A stretch of DNA of 64,000 bases from Actinomadura alba (GTDB lineage Bacteria > Actinomycetota > Actinomycetes > Streptosporangiales > Streptosporangiaceae). Made by a program: the position numbers and the translations under genes. The stretch's first letter is position 1. Every line of letters starts with the position of its first letter. Shown piece by piece: positions 8,651 to 16,469 of this stretch. The notes below the pieces were generated by a model that did not search any database, was not told where the DNA came from, and saw nothing but the letters and a program-made list of their open reading frames with translations. The DNA lies in NCBI RefSeq assembly GCF_014323705.1, contig NZ_JABVEC010000001.1, forward strand, positions 124,001-188,000, read 5' to 3'.

Positions 8651-9734
8651 CGTTCACGTCCGCGTGATCTGTGTGCCCGCAGGCGCGACAGCGAAAAACC
8701 GCTTGGCTCTCACGGTTGCCCGCTGCGCGATGCCCGCAGGCGTTACAGGTCTGGGAGGTGAACGCGGGATTGATCTTCTCCACCCGGCCGGGAGCCTTGT
8801 GCTCCAGCCGGGTCACCAACCGGCCCCAGCCATTGGCGTGGATGGACCGGTTGAGACCGGCCTTGGCCCGCACATTCTTCCCGGGCGCGGCAACGGTGCC
8901 GCGCGCCGAGCGCACCATGTTGCCGATCCTCAGGTCCTCGACACAGATCACGTCGAAACGACGGGCCAGATCAGTGGAGGTCTTCTCCACCCAGTCCATG
9001 CGGCGATCCACCTCGCGGGCCTTGATCCGGGCGATCGCGGTCTTGACGCGCCGCCTCCGGTTCGACCCGGGCTTGGCCCTTGCCAGCCTGCGTTGCAGTC
9101 GCAGCAGCCGCTTGGCCTCGCTGTGGCGCAGGCCGGGTACCGACAGCAGTTCCCCGGTGGACAGGGCAGCCGAGACGGCCACCCCCCGGTCCACACCGAC
9201 CACCGCACCCGTGCCGGGTCCGGGCACCGGTTCGGGTACGGCGGCGAAGGCGACATGCCAGCGGCCCGCCCGATCACGAGTGACCCGAAACGATCTGACC
9301 TCGCCGGGGACTGCGCGGGACCAGCGGAAGGCCACCCAGCCGACCTTCGGGATCCTCACCTGACCAGACTTGCGGGACACCCGCCGTACATCCCAGTGCC
9401 GGCCGCGCTGCCCCACGATCCGGAACCCCTCGTGCCTGCCCGCTTTACGCCACGTCGGCCGGCGATGCGTCCCGGCGAAGAAGTTGCTCATGGCCTGGGC
9501 GAAGTCCCGCAACGCCTGTTGCTGCACCGTCTGCGACCCAGCGGCCAGCCACCCGAACTCCCTTCTGGCCTCGGTCAGCTGACGGCACTGCTCCAGGTAA
9601 CCCGGCGCGCCCGCCCGCCCCGGCCGCCAATGCCGATGCTGCTCCACCGCCATATTCCACACAAAACGCGCCTGCGCACAGTGTTCCAGCAGCGCCGCCT
9701 CCTGGGCGGATGTCGGCTGAAGCCGGAACCGCAT
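8547..9734 (-). CDS. tnpB: RNA-guided nuclease TnpB (IS605 OrfB family)
   Basis: This 395-residue TnpB-type protein, the transposon-encoded relative of Cas12, cuts DNA under omega RNA guidance. The RuvC-like residues appear intact: Asp in VVGVDRGVAVS (residue about 190), Glu in VICVEDLRIGNM (residue about 279), and Asp in HTDHADVNAAKNIA (residue about 367). The zinc ribbon CNACGHRAAG...CRACGH is present, as is the N-terminal LQPTSAQEAALLEHCAQARFVWN typical of OrfB. Start ATG 9734 lies 6 nt after a -10-like TAGCGT, so the mRNA looks leaderless. The gene is antisense to the glc operon. Confidence 0.95.
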   Translation of the reverse strand: MRFRLQPTSAQEAALLEHCAQARFVWNMAVEQHRHWRPGRAGAPGYLEQCRQLTEARREFGWLAAGSQTVQQQALRDFAQAMSNFFAGTHRRPTWRKAGRHEGFRIVGQRGRHWDVRRVSRKSGQVRIPKVGWVAFRWSRAVPGEVRSFRVTRDRAGRWHVAFAAVPEPVPGPGTGAVVGVDRGVAVSAALSTGELLSVPGLRHSEAKRLLRLQRRLARAKPGSNRRRRVKTAIARIKAREVDRRMDWVEKTSTDLARRFDVICVEDLRIGNMVRSARGTVAAPGKNVRAKAGLNRSIHANGWGRLVTRLEHKAPGRVEKINPAFTSQTCNACGHRAAGNRESQAVFRCRACGHTDHADVNAAKNIAVGRTVTARGGQALARPVNREPHLVLSFA

Positions 9735-9740
9735 GCGAAC

Positions 9741-9762
9741 ACGCTATCGACCACCACCGACA
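9741..9762 (-). promoter_or_regulatory. RecA-NDp/PafBC-like promoter of tnpB
   Basis: On the tnpB strand: TGTCGGTGG (9762-9754), a 7-nt spacer and TAGCGT (9746-9741), then 6 nt to the tnpB ATG. Spacing is identical to the elements in front of recA (39867-39888) and lhr (41947-41968). The consensus, from memory, is TTGTCRGTGG with a short spacer and TANNNT, bound by the DNA-damage activator PafBC. Confidence 0.6.
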
Positions 9763-9826
9763 CCTCGAGGAGGGAGCGGCGTTTCCTCCCCGGCCTGAAG
9801 GCCGAGGTCTCCACGCCGCACATCCG

Positions 9827-11173
<1,347 letters not shown>

Positions 11174-11229
11174 GACGCGGCCGACCCGGCGGCGCTCGGG
11201 TCCGCGGCGAGCGGCCGCCGCGCCCTCGC

Positions 11230-11307
11230 GGTGTCGCCGCGTACGCGCTTGACCCCGAGGCCGCCGCCCGGCTGTGGCAGGTCTCGATCGACGCCCTTGT
11301 CAGTTAG
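11230..11307 (+). pseudogene. Remnant of a short-chain dehydrogenase C-terminus
   Basis: The last 25 codons before the TAG at 11305 read GVAAYALDPEAAARLWQVSI and then DALVS. This resembles the end of actinobacterial SDR oxidoreductases of the retinol-dehydrogenase-like type, where a 'GVxxYAxDPxxAxRLWxxS' tail is common. No N-terminal or NAD-binding part is present upstream; the space up to the glcF stop is only about 55 bp. I read it as a decayed or deleted gene end. Recognised by eye from the tail alone. Confidence 0.4.
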
Positions 11308-11650
11308 CCCGGAGCCGCCGCCAACTCGATCTCCATATCGACCGCCCAGGCGAGTTCCTTGCGCCCTTCGGATGCCAGGAACACGTCGACTTGCCGTTCG
11401 AACTCTTCCTGTTGTCCGAAGCCGGGCCATGCCACTCTCACGCAGCGGATCACCAGGTTCGGGCCGGAGAACTCTTCTTGAGCGAGACGTCGTCCCGGCT
11501 CGATGTCCGAATGGTCGTTCCCGGGCATGCGGTCACCCGAAGGTCACCGGCTCCCATTCTGAAGCGGCTGTCGTCAGTGAGGCTGAGTTCCAGGTCAGCG
11601 CTCTTGCCGCTACCGAGCAGCGTCAGCCGCTTGAGGCCCCATTTCCTCAA
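11304..11650 (-). pseudogene. Unrecognised ORF pair, possibly one frameshifted gene
   Basis: Two overlapping minus-strand frames look protein-like. The upstream one (from TTG 11650) reads LKRLTLLGSGKSADLELSL and continues to RVTACPG near 11525. The downstream one (ATG 11528 to stop 11304) includes SGPNLVIRCVRVAWPGFG and ELAWAVDMEIELAAAPG. Joined near 11525 they would give one beta-rich protein of about 110 residues, so a single frameshift is possible. I do not recognise the family. It sits in remnant-rich DNA between glcF and the DUF397 gene. Confidence 0.3.
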
Positions 11651-11886
11651 AGGGAAGAGACTTCCAGATTGTGCTCTTCATGGGACGGAGAGTGGTCATC
11701 ATGGGCGTCCGGCACCGGAGAAAGGCACGATCGGCTCCGACCGCGCATCACGCGGGTCCACCGGAAGGGACGCCTCGGCGCTGCGCAGATTGATCAAGGA
11801 TCAGGGTAGCCAGAGGTACCTCGATCCTTGATCGATAAGACGCGGTCGCTTCTGTCCCGGCTTCGCCACCGAACCCTCTCCCCGCC
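11651..11886. other. Non-coding accessory stretch with a strong inverted repeat
   Basis: No convincing gene is present. The stretch holds GATCAAGGATC (11792-11802) and GATCCTTGATC (11823-11833), perfect 11-bp arms around a 20-nt loop. There is no T-run beyond either arm. It lies about 50 bp past the end of the DUF397 gene and could terminate that transcript or be a protein-binding site or recombination relic. Confidence 0.45.
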
Positions 11887-12150
11887 TTAGCGCAGAGTGT
11901 GTTCACCTGCCTTGACATGGCAAGTGAACGCCCGCCACTCAGCGGCGGAGAAGAGGAGCTTGGCCCCATCCGGGTTCTTCGAGTCCCGTACAGCGACCGC
12001 GCGGTCAAGGCCGACGACCTCAACACAATCCCCGCCGGTGTCAGTGCTGCGGCTGCTCTTACGCCACAGGCCAGCAACCTCGACACACTGGCCACCCGTG
12101 TCAGTACTGCGGCTACTCTTGCGCCACTGTGCAGAGTCCAGCGTGTTCAT
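11887..12150 (-). CDS. DUF397 protein with an internally duplicated motif
   Basis: This small protein (87 residues) belongs to the actinobacterial DUF397 family, partners of Scr1-type HTH regulators; the family is usually 60-70 residues. The hallmark WRKSSRSTDTGG-CVEV appears twice in tandem, at residues 9-28 and 29-48, followed by the normal remainder VRDSKNPDG and FSAAEWRAFT. The ATG overlaps the stop of the upstream HTH gene by 4 bp (ATGA), implying translational coupling. From BldB-like and WhiJ-like systems the likely role is to modulate the HTH protein; this is inference. Confidence 0.85.
   Translation of the reverse strand: MNTLDSAQWRKSSRSTDTGGQCVEVAGLWRKSSRSTDTGGDCVEVVGLDRAVAVRDSKNPDGAKLLFSAAEWRAFTCHVKAGEHTLR
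12007..12126 (-). repeat. 60-bp in-frame tandem duplication inside the DUF397 gene
   Basis: Two adjacent 60-bp units (12067-12126 and 12007-12066) encode 20-residue repeats that differ at only two positions in the protein (Q/D and A/V). The high nucleotide identity suggests a recent duplication. Confidence 0.8.
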
Positions 12151-12974
12151 AGGCTCTCCAGGATCCCGTGGAGCGTCTTCAGAGATTCGTCGGCGGACAT
12201 CGCCGCTCCTCTGATCAGGTCGAACCGTAACGCATACTCGCGCACGGTTTCCGAGTGGTCAATGAGCTGACCACCCACGTGGCCTTCGATGTACGCGACA
12301 TCGGGGCTACTTCGAAAGCCCAGGAGAGTAAAGGCTCCCGGAAGGCCAGCGTACGCACCTCTACTCTGCGGGACGATCTGCATGGTGATGGCCGGCCGTT
12401 CGGCAAGCGCGATCAGATGCCCGACCTGGTGCCGCATGAGCTCCGCGCCGCCTATCGGGCGCCGGATGGCTCCCTCGTCGAAAACGACGACGACGCGTGG
12501 TGGATCCTCGCTCGTGAGGATTCCTTGGCGCGACATCCTCGTCACGACGAGCTGCTCGATCGCCTCCGGTGTTCTTCCGGCCTTGAGCACCTCGTAGGCA
12601 TATTCACGCGTCTGGAAGAGGCCGGTCACCGCCATCGCTTCGAACATGTACATCACGATGGCCTCGGCTTCTCGATCCACGAAGTCGGGGAATCCTGGGG
12701 GCAGGAGCTGGAGTTGGCCGAGATGCTTGAGCCACTCCCACAGGCGGTGGAAGGTGCCGTTCGTGGTGAAGAAGGTGTCGCAGTCTCTCGCGAACTCCTC
12801 GGACGGCGTGCTCTTGCGCTGTTCGATCTGGCCGATCCACTGGGCGGTGTAACCGAGCTGGTCGGCCAACTGAGGGCGCGACAGTCCCGCCGCCTCGCGG
12901 AAGGCGCGCAGCTCGGCACCGAAGTAGTCGGCGGGTGACTGCGGGGTTCCGAGTTCTCGGGGACGGCGAGGCAT
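12147..12974 (-). CDS. Scr1-type XRE regulator with DUF5753 domain
   Basis: This 275-residue DNA-binding protein has an N-terminal helix-turn-helix (ELRAFREAAGLSRPQLADQL, residues about 23-42, then IGQIEQRKSTPS). A C-terminal DUF5753 region follows (FVDREAEAIVMYMFEAMAVTGLFQTREYA to near the end). It is one of the large actinomycete family paired with DUF397 proteins (WhiJ/AbaA-ORFA-like systems). ATG 12974 follows GGAGGTG at the right distance; the frame is open upstream but without a better start. It is coupled to the DUF397 gene by an ATGA overlap and divergent from the small gene at 13126. Confidence 0.92.
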   Translation of the reverse strand: MPRRPRELGTPQSPADYFGAELRAFREAAGLSRPQLADQLGYTAQWIGQIEQRKSTPSEEFARDCDTFFTTNGTFHRLWEWLKHLGQLQLLPPGFPDFVDREAEAIVMYMFEAMAVTGLFQTREYAYEVLKAGRTPEAIEQLVVTRMSRQGILTSEDPPRVVVVFDEGAIRRPIGGAELMRHQVGHLIALAERPAITMQIVPQSRGAYAGLPGAFTLLGFRSSPDVAYIEGHVGGQLIDHSETVREYALRFDLIRGAAMSADESLKTLHGILESL

Positions 12975-13125
12975 CCGGGCACCTCCGGCATTGGAAAGCG
13001 GCGCACTTTCTTTCGGCGCGTGCGGGGTTTGCCCGCGTGGGCTTCTGGCGCTTCCCGACATTAGCCCGGTCACAGCAGGCTTGCGTGTCGTAACGGAGAG
13101 AAACCACGACGTTAGGCAGCCCGTG

Positions 13126-13362
13126 ATGCACACCCCCACTCCGACCGACGATGAGCTGCTCGCCCGGCTCCGGTCCGACTATCCCGGCCACCGGATCTGG
13201 CGTTCTGTGCGCCATGACGGTCTGCTCGGCGACTGGGTCGCCACGCTGCACGACCCGGCCGCCGGTGTCGATGCCACCGTGATCAGTGACTCCGCCGGGG
13301 AACTGCGCACGGAACTCGACGCGGAGCGGGTGCGAGCGGCCCGGCGGGAGCGGAGCCGGTGA
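13126..13362 (+). CDS. Small conserved actinobacterial protein, function unknown
   Basis: This 78-residue soluble protein has LLARLRSDYPGHRIWRSVRH, then DGLLGDWVATLHDPAAGVD, then a charged C-terminus. I recognise the RIWRSVRHDGLLGDW pattern as common in small uncharacterised actinomycete proteins found near Scr1-type regulators. Start ATG 13126 (or the adjacent GTG 13123) has only a weak ribosome site. It is divergent from the XRE gene with about 150 bp between them, so the regulator could control it. No enzymatic motif is visible. Confidence 0.72.
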   Translation: MHTPTPTDDELLARLRSDYPGHRIWRSVRHDGLLGDWVATLHDPAAGVDATVISDSAGELRTELDAERVRAARRERSR

Positions 13363-13436
13363 CGGCGCGGCGAGGCAGCGTCCAGCGCCGCCGCGTCACG
13401 TTGCTGGTGCTACGGCGTACGGGAAGGACGGAGACT

Positions 13437-13478
13437 CGCGCGGGCGGTGAGCGACCCCTCGGGCACACCGCCCGCGCG
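13437..13478. terminator. 13-bp perfect hairpin
   Basis: CGCGCGGGCGGTG (13437-13449) pairs exactly with CACCGCCCGCGCG (13466-13478) across a 16-nt loop, 75 bp after the stop of the small gene at 13126-13362. No T-run follows, as is common for actinobacterial terminators. Confidence 0.5.
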
Positions 13479-13543
13479 GCTGGCACCCATACGGAGGGAG
13501 CACTCGCTCTCGTCCGGCCAGGACCGGCGCTGATCGATGCCCG

Positions 13544-13810
13544 ATGGCCCGCGTACCCCTGGTTCAGCGGGACCTCGCCGTGGCATACGGAATCGTGAGA
13601 ACCGTCGGGCGGCCGCCGGAGGTCGTACGGGCCGAGATCCTGGCGGAACTCCGGCGGCGCTTCCCCGAGGTCCCCTGCTGGTGGGGACCGTACACCTGCC
13701 GCTGGTGGGCGATGGTGTCGTGGCACGGCCGGCCCCGGCTCGTCGAGGCGCTCAACCTGGAGGAGCTCCTGCCACTGATCATCGCCACTCGCACCCGGCC
13801 ACCGGTCTAG
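13544..13810 (+). CDS. Small unknown Trp-rich protein
   Basis: The 88-codon frame ends in RAEILAELRRRFPEVPCWWG, then PYTCRWWAMVSWHGRPRLVEALNLEEL. Such W-rich 'VPCWWG..T.RWWA' proteins occur widely in actinomycetes and are uncharacterised. The start is uncertain: ATG 13544 has no good ribosome site; GTG 13580 (VAYGIVRTV) is an alternative that would leave 76 residues. The neighbouring 13126 gene is another small accessory protein in the same direction. Confidence 0.62.
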   Translation: MARVPLVQRDLAVAYGIVRTVGRPPEVVRAEILAELRRRFPEVPCWWGPYTCRWWAMVSWHGRPRLVEALNLEELLPLIIATRTRPPV

Positions 13811-13880
13811 CACGCCCGCCCAGCGGGATCCCAGGTGCTCAGATGCTCGGATCGGCGACGACCGCAGCCGTTCGTCGTCC

Positions 13881-14636
13881 TCAGGTGGCGTCGTGGAACA
13901 CGAGCCCGAGCGTGTACCTGCTGCCGGAGCGGATCGCGGACACACCATGCCGTACGGGCGACGCGGACCAGCCGCGCTTGGACCGGACGGGCCGGTCGCG
14001 GGTGGTGAAGATCAGGCCGTGCCCCTGCGGGATGAGGACGGAGGTCCCCCGGGACTGGGCCCTGGGGCGCTGTTCGACCAGCAGGAACTCACCGCCCGTG
14101 TGGTCCTCGCCCGGAGCGTTCAGGTTGATCACCACCTGCAGGGGGAACACCTTCTCGCCGAAGAGGTCCCGGTGCAGGGCGTTCCAGTCCCCGGTGCCGT
14201 AACGCAGCAGGATCGGTGCGGGCCGCCTCTGCCCGGCCTCGTGACAGATCGCCAGCCACTCCTCGAGGGTGTCGGGCCACTCCGCCTCGCGGCCGAGCCG
14301 GGCGTACCAGTCGCGGGCGATGGGCAGGAGCCGCGGATACAGCTCCTCCCGCAGCCGCTGGACGGGCTCGGGGAAGGGACGGTCGAAGTACCGATACTCG
14401 CCACTGCCGAACCGGTGACGCCGCATGTCGACGGTGGAGCGGAAGCGATCGCTCTCGTCGTAGCGGTCGGCCAGCCACCGGCACTGCTCCGGCGTCAGCA
14501 GCCGCGGCAGCAGGGCGCACCCGTACTCGTCGACCTCCTCGGTCACCGACGCCCAGTCGGCCGAGGCGACCCGGCGGGCGAACTGGTCCTCGCCGGGCTC
14601 GGCGATGGTGTTCACGGTCGTACTGGCGGCGCTCAT
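13881..14636 (-). CDS. 2OG-Fe(II) oxygenase of an alkylation-repair operon
   Basis: This 251-residue cupin-fold dioxygenase fits the 2-oxoglutarate/Fe(II) family. The probable iron triad is His and Asp in NALHRDLFG (residue about 157) and the later His in ASPVRHGVSAIRSG (residue about 228); the Arg in RSGSRYTLGLVF could bind 2-oxoglutarate. Its ATG overlaps the stop of the upstream ogt by 4 bp, and that gene overlaps the sigma factor the same way, so all three form one coupled operon. By context I infer oxidative removal of alkyl lesions from nucleic acid or nucleotides, AlkB-like in chemistry but not clearly AlkB in sequence. Substrate not proven. Confidence 0.82.
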   Translation of the reverse strand: MSAASTTVNTIAEPGEDQFARRVASADWASVTEEVDEYGCALLPRLLTPEQCRWLADRYDESDRFRSTVDMRRHRFGSGEYRYFDRPFPEPVQRLREELYPRLLPIARDWYARLGREAEWPDTLEEWLAICHEAGQRRPAPILLRYGTGDWNALHRDLFGEKVFPLQVVINLNAPGEDHTGGEFLLVEQRPRAQSRGTSVLIPQGHGLIFTTRDRPVRSKRGWSASPVRHGVSAIRSGSRYTLGLVFHDAT

Positions 14637-15250
14637 GCCGCTCCCTCCAGGGTCAACAGGATGTGCTTGGCGTCCGCGCCGCCCGCGTAGCCGCCGGCGC
14701 TGCCGTCGGAGCGCACCACCCGGTGGCAGGGCACGACCACGGGAAGCGGGTTGGTGGCGCAGGCGGTCCCCACCGCGCGCACCGCCCGTGGGCTGCCCGC
14801 GGCGGCGGCGACCTGGGCGTAGCTCTCGGTACGGCCGTAGCCGATGTCACGCAGGTGCCTCAGCACCTCGCGCCGGAATCCCTTCGACAACCGCCAGTCG
14901 AGCGGAAGGTCGAAACGGGTCCGCCGCCCGGCGAAGTACTCCTCGATCTGCCGGCTCGCCTCGTCCAGACGTGCCGGGGCGTGCAGGATGCGCGGGCTGA
15001 CGCTGTCGGCGAGCTGCCGCAGCACGGCGTCGTGGTCCTGGACGGCGTAGGCGACCTTCACCAGGCCCTGTCCCGTGCCTGCCAGCAGGAGGCTGCCGAC
15101 CGGCGTATCGAGCGTGCGGTAGGCGACATCGAGGATCCCCTCGCGCTGGGCCCGGTCGACGAGCCTCTCGTGCAGCCGGGCCATCGCGGGCGCGTCCTGG
15201 TCGGGAAGCGCCGCGAACAGGCGCCCGGTCTGTGGGACGGATGCGGTCAT
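14633..15250 (-). CDS. ogt: Methylated-DNA-cysteine S-methyltransferase, long form
   Basis: This 205-residue suicide repair protein transfers the methyl group from O6-methylguanine to its own Cys. The active-site motif PVVVPCHRVV lies at residue about 168 with the downstream GGYAGGADAKHILL substrate-binding turn. RESYAQVAAAAGSPRAVRAVG-like sequence forms the DNA-binding helix region (here RTESYAQVAAAAGSPRAVRA). The N-terminus carries about 40 extra residues (FAALPDQDAPAMARLHERLV) compared with the second Ogt at 15805. ATG 15250 overlaps the sigma-factor stop (ATGA). Second gene of the sigma-ogt-oxygenase operon. Confidence 0.92.
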   Translation of the reverse strand: MTASVPQTGRLFAALPDQDAPAMARLHERLVDRAQREGILDVAYRTLDTPVGSLLLAGTGQGLVKVAYAVQDHDAVLRQLADSVSPRILHAPARLDEASRQIEEYFAGRRTRFDLPLDWRLSKGFRREVLRHLRDIGYGRTESYAQVAAAAGSPRAVRAVGTACATNPLPVVVPCHRVVRSDGSAGGYAGGADAKHILLTLEGAA

Positions 15251-15756
15251 CGGGCCACTCCCCTCTGTTCGGTGGGCGCTGGATGGTCGGTGGGTCCCGG
15301 ATAGGTGGTGCGCAGGGTCTTGATCCCGTCGGCCGCCGCTCTGCGCGCCGCGTCCGTACTCCCGCCGTACAGCGCGGCGATCTCCTTGTACGGCAGGCCG
15401 GCCAGATAGTGATAGGCGACCGCCTGGCGCTGCCGGGCGGGCAGCGCCTTGAGCGCCCGCCACAGGTCGCCGTCCCAGTCCTCCGGCCGGCCGGTACGGC
15501 TCGGACGCTCCGGCAGCTCCTCCACCGGAGCGGGCCGGCGGGCGGCGGCGCGGGCGACGTCGATGGCCTTGCGGTGGGCGATCGTCACCAGCCACGCCTC
15601 GACGTTCGCGTCGGACGGCAGATCCGGGTACGCCTTCATCGCCGACACGAAGGTCTCGGACCAGGCGTCCTCGGCGTCCTGCGGCCCGAGGACGGCACGG
15701 CACACGCGCAGCACCATGGGACCGTGGTCCGTGACGATCTGCTCGAACGGTTGCAT
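15247..15756 (-). CDS. ECF-like RNA polymerase sigma factor
   Basis: This 169-residue two-domain sigma factor has region 2 at residues about 10-75 (VLRVCRAVLGPQDAEDAWSE, NVEAWLVTIAHRKAIDVAR) and region 4 at about 103-155 (LWRALKALPARQRQAVAYHY, GLPYKEIAALYGGSTDAARR). No anti-sigma gene is linked. ATG 15756 follows AAGGTG; GTG 15762, two codons earlier, falls exactly where a leaderless transcript from the element at 15763-15796 would begin. It heads the operon with ogt and a 2OG oxygenase. The same promoter-like element precedes the second ogt, so autoregulation and control of both ogt genes is a strong inference. Confidence 0.88.
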   Translation of the reverse strand: MQPFEQIVTDHGPMVLRVCRAVLGPQDAEDAWSETFVSAMKAYPDLPSDANVEAWLVTIAHRKAIDVARAAARRPAPVEELPERPSRTGRPEDWDGDLWRALKALPARQRQAVAYHYLAGLPYKEIAALYGGSTDAARRAAADGIKTLRTTYPGPTDHPAPTEQRGVAR

Positions 15757-15762
15757 GGTCAC

Positions 15763-15796
15763 ACCTTGTAGACGCCCGGGGCAGGGAAAACGTGAG
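15763..15796 (-). promoter_or_regulatory. ECF-type promoter element A (sigma-ogt-oxygenase operon)
   Basis: On the gene strand: CTCACGTTTTCC, 10 nt, then CGTCTACAAGGT. It matches element B (16355-16388) in all 12 bases of the upstream block, in spacer length, and in 10 of 12 bases of the downstream block. A CGTC -10 about 16 nt after CACG is typical of ECF promoters. The predicted transcription start falls at or near the first codon of the sigma gene. Confidence 0.72.
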
Positions 15797-15804
15797 GCCG
15801 CCGC

Positions 15805-16305
15805 TCAGAACAGCCTCGCCGCCTTCCGCGCGGCCGGCTCCTCCAGATCCAGCAGGAACCGCTTGCGTTCCAGGCCTCCTGCATAGCCGGTCAGTGCGCC
15901 GTCCGCACCCACCACCCGGTGACAGGGCACGATCACCGACACCGGATTACGGGCGTTGGCCGCGCCGACCGCCTGCGCCAGTGACACGTTCCCCAGCAGC
16001 CGCGCGAGGTCCCCGTACGAACGCGTCTCGCCGAAGGGGATCTCCATCAGCAGCCGCCACACCCGCTGCTGGAACTCATCCCCGCGAGGCGCCAGCGGAA
16101 GATCGAAGCGGCTCCGCTCGCCGGCGAAGTACTCCCCCAGCTGACGCCGTACCTCATCGAAGCCCGACTCGCTGTAGACGCCCAGTTCCTCCGGCCCGGG
16201 GCCGCGCAGATGCCGTTCGAAGTACAGCCCGCTCAGCACGCCGTCCTCGGCGACCGCGGTCAGACCACCGAGCGGTGACGCGATGACGGTGTGAGTCCTG
16301 GCCAT
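15805..16305 (-). CDS. ogt: Methylated-DNA-cysteine S-methyltransferase, second paralogue
   Basis: This 166-residue classic Ogt has HTVIASPLGGLTAVAEDGVL at the N-terminus, FQQRVWRLLMEIPFGETRSY (DNA-recognition region, residue about 78), and the active site VIVPCHRVVG with GYAGGLERKRFLL. ATG 16305 follows GGAAGG. An in-frame GTG at 16356 would be the first codon of a leaderless mRNA from element B and would add 17 residues; I prefer the ATG. It is not in the same transcript as the sigma operon (48 bp and a promoter-like element between) but shares its promoter sequence. Confidence 0.93.
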   Translation of the reverse strand: MARTHTVIASPLGGLTAVAEDGVLSGLYFERHLRGPGPEELGVYSESGFDEVRRQLGEYFAGERSRFDLPLAPRGDEFQQRVWRLLMEIPFGETRSYGDLARLLGNVSLAQAVGAANARNPVSVIVPCHRVVGADGALTGYAGGLERKRFLLDLEEPAARKAARLF

Positions 16306-16354
16306 GTCGCTTCGCCTTCCCAAGGCCCTGGGACCGCCGGTGCGGCCCTCTCCC

Positions 16355-16388
16355 ACCCTGAAGACGACCGGCGGCCGGAAAACGTGAG
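16355..16388 (-). promoter_or_regulatory. ECF-type promoter element B (second ogt)
   Basis: On the gene strand: CTCACGTTTTCC, 10 nt, then CGTCTTCAGGGT. It is nearly identical to element A upstream of the sigma gene, with the same spacing, while the 10-nt spacers themselves differ. That pattern is expected of two promoters read by one sigma factor, not of a plain duplication. Confidence 0.72.
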
Positions 16389-16469
16389 TACGCGCCATCG
16401 GCAGGGTCGTCGACCGGTCTGGCATACACTCCCTTCGCGCACGAACGAGCCGGGTTACGGAGGGCCGAG

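Larger units (their letters stand above)
8504..9817 (-). mobile_element. tnpB-only IS200/IS605-family element inserted between glcE and glcF
   Basis: The element carries an intact tnpB and no tnpA transposase. Each end has a subterminal hairpin in the same orientation, as in IS200/IS605 elements, rather than terminal inverted repeats: TCCCCCGCC-CGAA-GGCGGGGGA at 8509-8530 (right end, 3' of tnpB) and a one-mismatch CCCCGGCC-TGAA-GGCCGAGG at 9788-9807 (left end). Both flanks share an ACGCC string (8503-8507 and 9813-9817), consistent with the short target copy such elements use. Exact ends are inferred. Without TnpA it would need transposase in trans. Confidence 0.75.

Noticed and set aside
15268..15300. 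GGTCGGTGGGTCCCGGATAGG resembling a RecA-NDp promoter
   Set aside because: First base and -10 do not fit, the spacer differs, and it lies inside the sigma-factor gene on the opposite strand.
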